DNA of 64,000 bases, taken from Alopecurus myosuroides. Its lineage: Eukaryota > Streptophyta > Magnoliopsida > Poales > Poaceae. The notes under the pieces were generated by a model. The model was not told the DNA's origin. It did not search any database and worked only from the letters and a program-made list of their open reading frames with translations. The position numbers were made by a program, and so were the translations under genes. Positions 43,785 through 56,400 of the stretch are shown here, in pieces. The stretch spans positions 107,148,263-107,212,262 of the forward strand of contig CM054059.1 in NCBI GenBank assembly GCA_028641055.1. Reading direction: 5' to 3'. Numbering within the stretch: the stretch's first letter is position 1; each line of letters starts with the position of its first letter.

Positions 43785-46700
43785 TGTAAGGACCCCAGAC
43801 CGGCAGTCTGAAACCCTCCGTATGCATACATTCACGATCCCAGAAAGATCAGTCGTGAACAACATACAAAGTTGGCACACAGAAATACATCATCCATTAC
43901 ACGAATACAAAAAGGTATTACAAAAATGATCACATGATCGAGTTTAACGCAACTGCCACAAAGGGCAGGCAACTTAACAAACACAACGGAAGACAATTAA
44001 AACACAACGTAGTTGAGCCCAAGTCACGGCTTAACCTACAGCCTGCTGACCCGGAGACGATCCTAGTTCGCAAAGCCGTCAGCTCCGTACTTCTCTTCAT
44101 AGATCTCCTTCGGAGGCTCCTTCTCAAAGTCTGGCAAGTAGATACCAGGGGCGAAACCATAATGAGTACATTTGAATGTACTCAGCAAGACATCCATCAT
44201 ATCACTTACCAACATGCAAGTATGCTTATATGGTGGAATAGGTAGGCTATAAATAGGGTTCACTATCAATGGTGTTCATATATGATGACACCACAGTTGC
44301 AGTCTGGTTAATCTGTATCTTTGTTGAAGAAGATACTTCAGAAGAAAATAATATAGTTTTATTTCTCTTGTAGATATCACAAGTACAAGAGGTTTTGTAA
44401 AGTTTTGTTAAAGAATATTTTCTCTTTGCAAAACTTCTTGGAATCAGTTTCCAGAATTCTTGCTTAGAGTAGAAAAGGTTTTCTTTGCAAAACATTTTGT
44501 TTTGTATAACAGCATCTGGCTTTTCATCATCGACGATACCTCCACGGTATAAGTTTCCATTCCTTTCCGAACTTCACAAGTTCAACACTTCCTTTCCAAA
44601 ATTCCTTTTCAAAAACTTCCTTTTTGAAAACATTGACACAATGCTAGCTACATGGCCATTCAACTGTCCATATCCGAGGACGCGGCTTCTTCGAAAAAGT
44701 TATACTCTGCAGAGGTGTACACATCCACCAGATCCAGTACACCTCCCGTGAACAATCACGGACTGTAACAACAGTATGTAAACATCAGGTATCTGATCGT
44801 AACCATCCACTATGTTCAAGCTAGAATGTGTCTATCTCTCAGTTGAGTTTTACCGGTCACCCCCAGCACCGAGCTAATCCCTGCCAGCCAGGATGCCTCA
44901 ACTGATGCGACCGGAGGGAAAATTAATCCCACACTTTTTATGTCTCAACTCTTGACAACAATCGGTTCAAGGTATTCCGTCCCTTATAGCGTTTGAGATA
45001 GAACACACACTAACAAGGACAAACTTCCAGTTAAGCCCCGTGCCTATGTTGGGGTAGGGTGGCAGTACGGTAAAGGTTGTCCGGCGAAGACTAGGTTATG
45101 TGTCATTTTTGAAAACACCACTTTCTCAAAAATGACCACTTCCACATTCCTCCGGAGAACAAGGATCCGCCTTTTCTCCGGGTTTTTCCGTAAAGCCTTT
45201 GTTTTGTAGAATCACAATTTTAGGGTGTCCACTTAGGGACTAGTATATTTATGGTAATAAATACCATATGGTGGCTTATGGGCTTGGTATTACCAAGTTT
45301 TAACTACTGGCATGATAGTAACCTATATACTAGTATAGTAGTAATAGCCACATCAAAAATAGTTTTGATAATCAAGTTTTTTGTAAAACTTCAGAGGTAA
45401 AACATGCATGATAGATAATGATAAGTATTGTATCAACAAGCATCAGGATGGCTTGCCTGGTATCTCCTTGTGTCCCTGGTTTTTGGAGTGACTGGAACTT
45501 GAAACAGAGCTTCACGACACTTCCTTCCTCTTCGTTTTCTAACGTCGTAAAGAGAATAAAGGACACACATTCAGAACCAATCAAGGCAAGAAACCATACG
45601 TAACAATACATACAACAAGGAAACTAATAATAACAAATCACACGATTATTTATGGAGGCAAACAATCAAACAAACACACTTGGCAGAAATGCCATTTAAT
45701 AAGGCAACTCAAGGTTGGAGGAACATATCTCACAACCTTAATATCATGGACTCAGTGGGTGTGCCACTCTCATACCAAGATATTAATAAGCCCAAAATAC
45801 ACTTAGTTTCACAAGGGTGAGACTACTAAAAGTATATAAAACATGCACAAAAACAATCATGGCAATGGGTCTATCAACCACACCACAAAAAGAAAAAGGT
45901 AGGTATCTTACTAAGTCTAAATTCACATCAAGAATAGATAAGACACATGATTTGCAAAAGTTACCTTTGCAAATCAGTGAGTCTACACAAGTGTAACAAG
46001 GTAATAGACTCATCACAAAACACACAATTTCTCATAGTGAGAACAATAGAAACAATGAATAAAAAGGAGGAATCCTATAGACATGCTTCTACTAAAAGTT
46101 TGCTATGCAAGCAAGCATAATAAGTAAAGTGCTAAAATGAAAACAAGGAACCATGTTATCATAATGGGAATGAAAACATGTCCTCGTGCAAGGATACACA
46201 AATATCTACCAAACACAAGTTGGCAGGAAAAATAATTCAATACAAAAACTGCTAAGGAAACTAGTACTACTTAAACATGAAGAATCAATGGATGCATTTC
46301 AATCAAGTAATTGAAATACAACCAGAGGGTCCATGTCATAAAAACAGGAGTGAAAAACATCTATACTTTCTATAACAAAATTATCCCATTTGATAAAACA
46401 ATGCATCAATTTGCAGGGCAACTCCTACATACTAGTAGTAATAAAAAGAGCATTACTAAAGGAATCAAACAACACTCCAAAGATGGATTTTTCCTAGAAA
46501 GCCACACATGATCATAACCACTTAAAAACAGAAGGTTACACATTTTCATTTAGCACAAAAATCCCAAGGCAAAAATACTAGGCACTCCTTAGTTATAGAA
46601 CTATATAAAAGAAACACATCTAGTGTTGGGGAAATAATGTTTCCACCAAAAATGCAATGACACCAGTGGGTGTTCCACTAGCATAACAAAGCATTAAGAG

Positions 46701-49700
46701 GTCACAATGCCTCTGGTCACACTTGCTAAAAATTAACAAAAACTAAACTAGCATCTAGTGTATTAACAAAACTAGCAGGAAATAATAGGATGCAAAAGTA
46801 AGCAAGGTAATGCTACTCATGCTATTGTTTTCACACAAGTGAAAACTCTAGGGATCAAGTACTCATAAGAATATAACCAAAATGCTACTGGTCCTATGAA
46901 TACAACACAAAAATATGTGGCTACACAACCACAAATGTTTATGTCAAAAATTCCACACATGAGGGAATTTTTCCATAACATTCTCATAGTCATGACAAAG
47001 CTACTCATGCTTTTATACCAATTCAAATGCAAGCTAGCAGAGGTGATAACAACACAATATAAGTACCAACATGGTACTGGATTCAATCAAAAATCCAAGT
47101 GCTTGCACATCAATAAATCACTCAAAAATTCTATGCAAGTATTAACTAGATAATAAAACATATGATATTAATATAAATCCTATTTCTTCTCCACTCAAAG
47201 TCCACACACTCTAACATGCTAAAATAGCTAATTAACACTTGGAAAACAAGTTCACACAACTTGTACATACTAGAAAACAATATTGCAACACAAAAATATA
47301 TTCACACAATTTAATTTCCCAAAATGCCAAAATGGCAGAAACATGCCAATCAAAGATCTGTCCACCAAATTTTCTATGATGCTCTAAAAATTAAACCCAG
47401 CTAGGTTTGGATATCCCTAAACATATACAAGACCATCCAATTGAGTTTGCATCAAAAGTCATCTTTAATAATCTTATAAAAATCACCAAAGTGCTCTCTG
47501 GTGTTTTACCAAATTGCATGCCATTTCAAAATTACAATGAATTTGGAAACAAGGTTAATTTATCCTGTTAGTAAATTTCAAGTCCTTTCCAATGCAATTG
47601 GATACACCTCATTTTGAGTTGTGAAATTAAAATGGTGCTCATTTTGGTGTTTCTGGTACCTGTTGCCAAAACATTTTTAATTTCTAAACTATTCATCCAA
47701 ATGTAGATCTACAAGTTGGAGGTGGTTTAGGTTTTGTTTAGTTACCACTGTGAATTTTACTTTGGTCAAATTCATCTTTTAGATAGGTTTTTATGGCCAA
47801 AAGTAAACAGGTACATTCTATGGAAAAAAATGAAAAAAAAATAACTTGACACGGGCCAGATCTAGCAACTGGGCCGGCCAGGACATTTCGCACCGCGGCG
47901 GGATCTAGCCTCTGCCGCTGACTCGCGGGCCAGCCGGCCACGCGGGCAGCCACACGGGCAGATCCGGCCCCACTGGCAGGTTTGACTCCCTGCGCGGGGT
48001 CAATGGCTTGCTGACGTCGGCGTGACGCCACCGCCGGCGGGAAACGTCTCCGGCGAGCCAAATACGGGCGGTACAGAGCCTTGTTTCGCGAATCAAATGC
48101 ACCTACTCGTTGCTCTAGACGCGGGCTACCAAAAGCGCATGGTCTCGTTTCCGGGGCGCAACCGGCGAGTGGCCGGCGACGAACGGCGCACGGCGGCCGG
48201 ACGGTGAGCGCGGCACGGCAAGAAATAAGGGGAGAGGGAGAGGGGAAAACGACGGTGGGGGTCGCCTGCTCACCCTGGACGCGCGGAGATGCTCGGAGAA
48301 GGAGGAGGAGGCTCAGGGAGGCGGGAATTCGTCGCTGGAGTCCGCCGGACCCGCAACAAGGAAATGGATGGCGCGACCACCTCGAGCCATTCCGGCTCGA
48401 TTCCTCTGGCACCGAGCACCAGCATGACGAGGCGGAGACGAAGGCGCCAACGGCGGCCGGCGGCGAGCTCTGCAACTGTCGAATCGCCGGCGACCACTTA
48501 GCCTAGGGTTCGGTTTTGAGCTTTTCCAGAGAGAGAGAGAGGAAAAACTTGAGGGGGGAGAGAGAGGGAGCTTGAGGGGGACAAGAGCACATGGGGGGCC
48601 TCTTATCCTCGAGGAAAGCTTCTAATCGAAGGCAATGACTAGGGTTACTGCATCTACAGAGGGCTAGAGGAAGAAGATGACTCAACTTGCAAAAGGGTCC
48701 CTGGCAATTTACAAATAGGTCCCTGTCCTCTCAGAAAAAGGATGTTTTCACCAAGCAACCAAAGTCAAAATTTAAATTCCTTTTGCCCAAAATTGTAATT
48801 CGTTGAGATGCACAACATATGTGAAAATTGGCTCAATTGAAGAAACTTGATAATTCAAAGTTGTTCAAATTTGAATTCTTACATAAATGGACATTGAATT
48901 TATTAACCTACTTAGGAGCTTCCAAAAATGATAATTTTTGGTACACATTCCTTATTTGATGTGTTCCTTATGTGGTATAAAATTCAAGTGATTTTGAGTT
49001 ACTTAATAGAACAAACTTGTTCAAATTTCTAAAAGGTGCTGTCTAGAAAACAGGGGTTGTTGGCAACTTAAATTATTCAAAAACTTGTTCCCTTTTGTTT
49101 TTCATCCTTATTTATGATATAGATAATGTGGTATTTATTTCATGGCATTTGGAAAACGTTTGTAGAACAAACTTGTTCAAAATTACAAATGTTGCTGTGG
49201 AGAAAAATCATGTTTTCAGGGCTTCAATGGATTCAATTTTTGGTCTCCTATTGTTTGTGTTCCTTATTTGATATAAGGAAGCAATGGTATTAATTTCAGC
49301 TCATTTTAAGAAAGTTTCCAATAGTAACTTGTTTTAGTTTTCTGTTTCTAGAAATATTGGAAATTCTATTTAATAAAGCACTTGGCTTTTCTTTAACAAT
49401 GCTTTGCCAAAATATTTATGTGAATAGAGATAGCAAGTCAATGTTCTCCAATACTTTTGTTTTTAAGCTTGCAAGGTTGGAAAAACATTTGATAAGATTT
49501 TGGTGAAGCATTTGAGAATGCCTCTTTTTCTGATAATCTTTTAGGGAAATTTATTTAGTGTTTCCTTTTTCTTAATTTAGGCCTTGGAATCATATTCAAC
49601 AAGTATGGGATTCATAAGATGTTTTTGAAAAACTCTTTGATCAACATTTACTTTAGAAAATATTGTCAAGGTCATTGGAACAATATGTTGAATATTTTTA

Positions 49701-49866
49701 GTTTACTGCTTTGCTATCTTTTTAAGTTTGCTTTCCATTTCTTAGTCATGTAAGTTTATATAATTAGTTTGTTTAGTTGCACTCAAACAAACATAACCAA
49801 AATTTAATTGTCAAGCAATTAGCAAAACAACTATGTTATCAGGTATTCCAAAATTGGGATGTGACA
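43785..49866 (-). repeat. 3' LTR of the LARD-like element
   Basis: On the minus strand it begins TGTCACATCCCAATTTTGG and ends GGGTCCTTACA. A GC-rich block (about 47870-48500) with CT-rich leader-like sequence and ACCGAACCCTAGG is the probable promoter/leader. The rest is AT-rich. It differs from the other LTR by scattered substitutions and small indels, for example 12 extra bases near 47946. ORFs of up to 245 codons on either strand of the GC block have no domain. Confidence 0.9.
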
Positions 49867-49880
49867 AGTCTTCCCCCCTT
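49867..49880 (-). promoter_or_regulatory. Polypurine tract of the LARD-like element
   Basis: On the minus strand AAGGGGGGAAGACT directly precedes the TGTCACATCCC start of the 3' LTR. AAGGGGGGAAG tracts in this position are typical of grass gypsy chromoviruses. Confidence 0.85.
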
Positions 49881-49885
49881 AAAAA

Positions 49886-49905
49886 GAATCTCGTCCCCGA
49901 GATTC
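49886..49905 (-). repeat. Perfect hairpin next to the polypurine tract
   Basis: GAATCTCG-GGGA-CGAGATTC: an 8 bp perfect stem with a 4-base loop, five bases upstream (minus strand) of the polypurine tract. I associate the same CTCGGGGACGAGATTC block with the region after pol in coding Tekay/Del-type gypsy elements, so it may be a conserved cis signal kept from the autonomous partner. Confidence 0.75.
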
Positions 49906-52900
49906 GCAAGCGAGGACTAAGGGAGGGCCAACAAACACAATGTTAGTGTTGGAGTGCAGGTGCTTCCCCCCTTTGACTTTTCTTGGGAGGTGGGGTACTT
50001 CCCTAAATTAGCAAATTCACTTTAAATAGTACACCAGTACTGTTTTGGGTCCAAAACTTTTGTTTCCTAGTTTGAACAAAAATTAAGGTTAGTGCAGAAC
50101 TACCTGGAAACGTACCGTCAATTATTACATGAGTTCCTAGCTATATCCCACATATTACATACCACATATGGAGTGGTGTACCACTCTCATAACAAGGTAT
50201 ATAAGAAACTAAAAATATAGCTTGTGGGTGCAAAGGTTAGGTTGCTAAGGTACAATAAACAGACAGAATAATACTCATGGCAGTGGGTATTACTTACCAC
50301 AAGCAACTATCACTTAATGTGTTCATGATTTTAGTTGGATGTTTTAGTTTCATAAGATACTCTTAATCACAATCATAACACAAGTATAAACTCATGCTAA
50401 GGTAAAACATTCAAAACAAAATCCAATAAGCAAGCAAACAACACCACAGATGAATAGACTATTTATTCACTAGGTTATTGTTTATTAGAGGTTTTGGAAC
50501 CCATCAATCATGAACAATTAGCAAACAACTAGTAGCTAAAAACCAATGAATCCAATCATAAAGGTACTCTAAAACATCATCTTCACTCAAGATAAAACTC
50601 CTATCATACAGGCATAAAAAAACAGGACTGCACAAATAACACACTAGTATGAAAAATCTACACCAGCATGCTATAAGAGATAATCATATCCTATAACCAT
50701 AGAACATGCAACTAAATAATTCATGGCATGATAACAGAAGTAATAACTTTCTAAACATGTTATATCAAAACATATACCCATAAAATAAAAAGAGTGTAAT
50801 ACTAGAGCAAAAATCACCATTTTCGAGTGGTGAAACTAGTTTCACTCTAGAGAAGCAAACAATGCTATCATGATGTTTAAACTTCAAAAAGAAAGTCATG
50901 AACTTAAATGTACCTAATAACAGTACACAAAACTTACTCATGTTAGTAAGCACAAACATCAAAACAATCCCATGATACAACTATTAAACATGCAGCAATT
51001 TCTTCTAGCAATTTCTGTTTTCTTTAACCAATTACTAGCAAACAAGCAAGGTATAAATCACACAACCAGTAGCTATGCAATTAATGAAAATTTATCTAAA
51101 CCTTTTCAAAAATCCATACACTCAATTTAAAATTATTCACAAACAATCTACCAATCAAGAGGAATTTATTTTATTTGCGAACAATTTAATTTTAGCACAT
51201 GATAGTGAAACATTTCTTAACATGATACCCCTAAGGAATATTATGCTAACAAAAAGGGTCACCCTAAACATATTAGTATTTACTAATAAGAAATAAACTT
51301 CTCACTTGGATAGGTGAAAAGAAACAATTATATTTTCCATGGTGGAAAATAGAAATCAATCACATAGTGAAACATGCTATTTTCACACATGTGTATGGTT
51401 GGGGATTTTCATCCTCAAGCCAAAATGCAATGGGACCAGTGGGCTATGGCCTACTAATACCAATGCAAAATTGGTACTAAGCCTATGGTTACTCATGAAA
51501 AACTTTGCATACAAGATAAAAATATAAGCCTATTTAATCTAGTGAAGCAATACTAGTGCATATTGATAGCAATGCTTACACATGCTTTATTATTAAGAGA
51601 TATGCAAGCTAACATAGGTATGAGCATCAAATAACAGTACCTAAATGGTACTGGACTCAAAGAAAACATAGCACAAAATTTACTAAGAAATTATACACAG
51701 ATCTAGCTCTCACAATACTTCCAAATAATAAACTAGAAGGTAACAAATGCTATTTCATTTTTCTTCGAGTTTCCAATCATGCACACACTTTCTGGGGTAT
51801 ATTTATTGTAACAAAACAACATAACAAGTCCTAACAAGTCCATATAAGTTAGGAAGCAAGATTGAATAAAACACAAATTTATTTCAATCAAGAGCACACA
51901 AAGAATCAAAAACAGGAAAACTGTTGTTTCCAAGATTTATCATAACTATTCCATCGTTCACTTAATTTCTAAACCTCGAATCTCATAGTACCTACAACGT
52001 CTACTAAGATTTGGTTTCCAAAGTAGATACACCCGATATCCTATTGACTAGTAAACGAATAGGTCATCATCTTATTTTCTCGTGACTCCTCCTTTTTACC
52101 AACTAGATTAAAAAGTGTCGTGAGTCACTTAATTTCTTGGTTTAGAAAGAGTTGTCAGTAGTTTGCATGCTTTGGTTAGGTGTCAACATAAGATTAGACC
52201 AAGCATGTTAGTCTTGTTAGCTCTCTATTTAATTATGCTTGTCCGACAAGATACGACTAGCGTCATCGTACGTCGAATATTGAATCGTGCTCTTCGGATT
52301 GGCTTTTGAGGGGGTTGCGCATCATGGCGTGTGAACACTTCTTTTGCACCTTTCTCCCAAGGAGGGAGGTATATAACTTTTAAAAGGGGATTTCTCTTGT
52401 TTGGTCTTTTAAAAGGGGACATAAAAAAATGTGACATTTAGCTAACAGGGCAAAAAGAGTCTTTTGCAAACAGACAAAACACAGAGGTTTTGGTCAGTAG
52501 TGGTTGGTGCATTCACGCCTTTTCTTCTATGAGGGTTGTCGTTGTTGGAGCTTTATTTGTTGGAGTGCATCACTGGTAGCAACGCTATCAGCTCGTGTGG
52601 CTTGATGGTCCTCTATTTTTAGGTCCAACGGTGCTTTCATTGATGGTGGGGAAATGGTGGTGGTTCACGAGGGGTCGCATTATGAAGCGAAAACAAGTAT
52701 AAGTCTAAGCAACAAATTCTTGTTTTTGAACGCTATACAAACATTTTTGCTTGCAAAAACTTAATAAGAGGCGATTCAAAAACAAGAGCGGGGCAATCAC
52801 TAATCTGCAAATTTTGAACACCCCACAAACATATAGAAGCCTAGATGAACCAAATTCTACACCACACAATAGCACAAAGCCTTACGGACACACATAAGCA

Positions 52901-53478
52901 AGCCATAACACACAAGCAAGGCTCCATTGGAGCTACGTCGGGGGAGGCGACTCATGGGGTCATCGCTAAATTACTCCAAACTAGACTGATCCAAAAATCC
53001 TAGAAGTGGCTGAAGAACTATATCTACTTCTGACCATCATTACTGTAGAGCTAGGCAACTATTTTGGTCTTCTCGGGACATAGGCAAGTATACAAGCTTT
53101 TGAATGGAAACAAGATAATAGAAGTAAAGTTTTGATAAAACTTTATGCAACAATTTGTTTTTGAAACCCCAGCTATTTTCTGAACAGAAAACTTCAAATA
53201 CGAGAGATGTTTCAAAAACAGAGCGGAGCAGTTGTAAACAAGTAAGAAATAAACTCTTAACCGAGAGAGATACCAACTCTGTAAGGCCCGCCCTTCGAAG
53301 CACTGTTCAAGGACGCCCTTGATATGCATTTAGAATCTTTTGAAAAGATCAGAAGGAGGGAAAATATACTAAAATTCCCTTAGATAAAAATAATGTAGAT
53401 AGTAAATAGGTTTTTACTCAAAAATACTTTTCTTTCCTATCTGACATCCATGCTAACTAAGGTCTCCTAAGGTTAGGA
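49906..53478 (-). other. Non-coding internal domain of the LARD-like element
   Basis: About 3.6 kb without gag, protease, RT or integrase motifs in any frame; the longest ORFs are under 95 codons. Segments at about 50160-50300 and 51400-51660 resemble LTR interior sequence (see findings). TTTTAAAAGGGGA is repeated at about 52378 and 52410. LARD internal domains are thought to be conserved as RNA structure for packaging; nothing here proves it. Confidence 0.65.
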
Positions 53479-53492
53479 TGGCTCTGATACCA
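53479..53492 (-). promoter_or_regulatory. Primer binding site of the LARD-like element, initiator Met-tRNA
   Basis: On the minus strand TGGTATCAGAGCCA follows the end of the 5' LTR after a 4-base spacer (GAGT). It is a perfect match to the usual plant site and fixes the orientation of the element. Confidence 0.92.
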
Positions 53493-53496
53493 ACTC

Positions 53497-56400
53497 TGTA
53501 AGGACCCGAGACCGGCAGTCTGAAACCCTCCGTATGCATACATTCACGATCCCAGAAAGATCAGTCATGAACAACATACAAAGTTGGCACACAGAAATAC
53601 ATCATCCATTACACGAATACAAAAAGGTATTACAAAAATGATCACATGATCGAGTTTAACGCAACTGCCACAAAGGGCAGGCAACTTAACAAACACAGCG
53701 GAAGACAATTAAAACACAACGTAGTTGAGCCCAAGTCACGCCTTAACCTACAGGCTGCTGACCCGGAGACGATCCTAGTTCGCAAAGCCGTCAGCTCCGT
53801 ACTTCTCTTCATAGATCTCCTTCGGAGGCTCCTTCTCAAAGTCTGGCAAGTAGATACCAGGGGCGAAACCATAATGAGTACATTTGAATGTACTCAGCAA
53901 GACATCCATCATATCACTTACCAACATGCAAGTATGCTTATATGGTGGAATAGGTAGGCTATAAATAGGGTTCTTTATCAATGGTGTTCATATATGATGA
54001 CACCACAGTTGCAGTCAGGTTAATCTGTATCTTTGTTGAAGAAGATACTTCAGAAGAAAATAATATAGTTTTATTTCTCTTGTAGATATCACAAGTACAA
54101 GAGGTTTTGTAAAGTTTTGTTAAAGAATATTTTCTCTTTGCAAAACTTCTTGAAATCAGTTTCCAGAATTCTTGCTTAGAGTAGAAAAGGTTTTCTTTGC
54201 AAAACATTTTGTTTTGTATAACAGCATCTGGCTTTTCATCATCGACGATACCTCCACGGTATAAGTTTCCATTCCTTTCCGAACTTCACAAGTTCAACAC
54301 TTCCTTTCCAAAATTCCTTTTCAAAAACTTCCTTTTTGAAAACATTGACACAATGCTAGCTACATGGCCATTCAACTGTCTATATCCGAGGACGCGGCTT
54401 CTTCGAAAAAGTTATACTCTGCAGAGGTGTACACATCCACCAGATCCAGTACACCTCCCGTGAACAATCACGGACTATAACAAAAGTATGTAAACATCAG
54501 GTATCTGATCATAACCATCCACTATGTTCAACCTAGAATGTGTCTATCTCTCACTTGAGTTTTACCGGTCACCCCCGGCACCGAGCTAATCCCTGCCAGC
54601 CAGGATGCCTCAACTGATGCGACCGGAGGGAAAATTAATCCCACACTTTTTATGTCTCAACTCTTGACAACAATCGGTTCAAGGGATTCCGTCCCTTATA
54701 GCGTTTGAGATAGAACACACACTAACAAGGACAAACTTCCAGTTAAGCCCCGTGCCCATGTTGGGGTAGGGTGGCAGTAGGGTAAAGGTTGTCTGGCGAA
54801 GACTAGGTTATGTGTCATTTTTGAAAACACCACTTTCTCAAAAATGACCACTTCCACATTCCTCCGGAGAACAAGGATCCGCCTTTTCTCCGGGTTTTTC
54901 CGTAAAGCCTTTGTTTTGTAGAATCACAATTTTAGGGTGTCCACTTAGGGACTAGTATATTTATGGTAATAAATACCATATGGTGGCTTATGGGCTTGGT
55001 ATTACCAAGTTTTAACTACTGGCATGATAGTAACCTATATACTAGTATAGTAGTAATAGCCACATCAAAAATAGTTTTGATAATCAAGTTTTTTGTAAAA
55101 CTTCAGAGGTAAAACATGCATGATAGATAATGATAAGTATTGTATCAGCAAGCATCAGGATGGCTTGCCTGGTATCTCCTTGTGTCCCTGGCTTTTGGAG
55201 TGACTGGAACTTGAAACAGAGCTTCACGACACTTCCTTCCTCTTCGTTTTCTAACGTCGTAAAGAGAATAAAGGACACACATTCAGAACCAATCAAGGCA
55301 AGCAACCATACGTAACAATACATACAACAAGGAAACTAATAATAACAAATCACACGATTATTTATGGAGGCAAACAATCAAACAAACACACTTGGCAGAA
55401 TGCCATTTAATAAGGCAACTCAAGGTTGGAGGAACATATCTCACAACCTTAATATCATGGATTCAGTGAGTGTGCCACTCTCATACCAAGATATTAATAA
55501 TCCCAAAATACACTTAGTTTCACAAGGGTGAGACTACTAAAAGTATATAAAACATGCACAAAAATAATCATGGCAATGGGTCTATCAACCACACCACAAA
55601 AAGAAAAAGGTAGCTATCTTACTAAGTCTAAATTCACATCAAGAATAGATAAGATACATGATTTGCAAAAGTTACCTTTGCAAATCAGTGAGTCTACACA
55701 AGTGTAACAAGGTAATAGACTCATCACAAAACACACAATTTCTCATAGTGAGAACAATAGAAACAATGAATAAAAAGGAGGAATCCTATAGACATGCTTC
55801 TACTAAAAGTTTGCTATGCAAGCAAGCATAATAAGTAAAGTGCTAAAATGCAAACAAGGAACCATGTTATCATAATGGGAATGAAAACATGTCCTCATGC
55901 AAGGATACACAAATATCTACCAAACACAAGTTGGCAGGAAAAATAATTCAATACAAAAACTGCTAAGGAAACTAGTACTACTTAAACATGAAGAATCAAT
56001 GGATGCATTTAAATCAAGTAATTTAAATACAACCAGAGGGTCCATGTCATAAAAACAGGAGTGAAAAACATCTATACTTTCTATAACAAAAGTATCCCAT
56101 TTGATAAAACAATGCATCAATTTGCAGGGCAACTCCTACATACTAGTAGTAATAAAAAGAGCATTACTAAATGAATCAAACAACACTCCAAAGATGGATT
56201 TTTCCTAGCAAGCCACACATGATCATAACCACTTAAAAACATAAGCATACACATTTTCATTTAGTACAAAAATCCCAAGGCAAAAATACTAGGCACTCCT
56301 TAGTTATAGAACTATATAAAAGAAACACACCTAGTGTTGGGGAAATAATGTTTCCACCAAAAATGCAATGACACCAGTGGGTGTTCCACTAGCATAACAA

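Noticed and set aside
47738..48475. 245-codon minus-strand ORF, mirrored at about 57481-58174
   Set aside because: It lies in the GC-rich LTR block. The second LTR copy breaks the frame, and no domain is visible, so it is compositional.
43785..49866. Reading the giant element in plus orientation
   Set aside because: The primer site and polypurine tract both lie on the minus strand in the correct places; in plus orientation neither would be next to the proper LTR.
53477..53496. A tRNA gene suggested by the Met-tRNA complement
   Set aside because: Only the 14-base primer site is present, with no cloverleaf around it; likewise at 37110.
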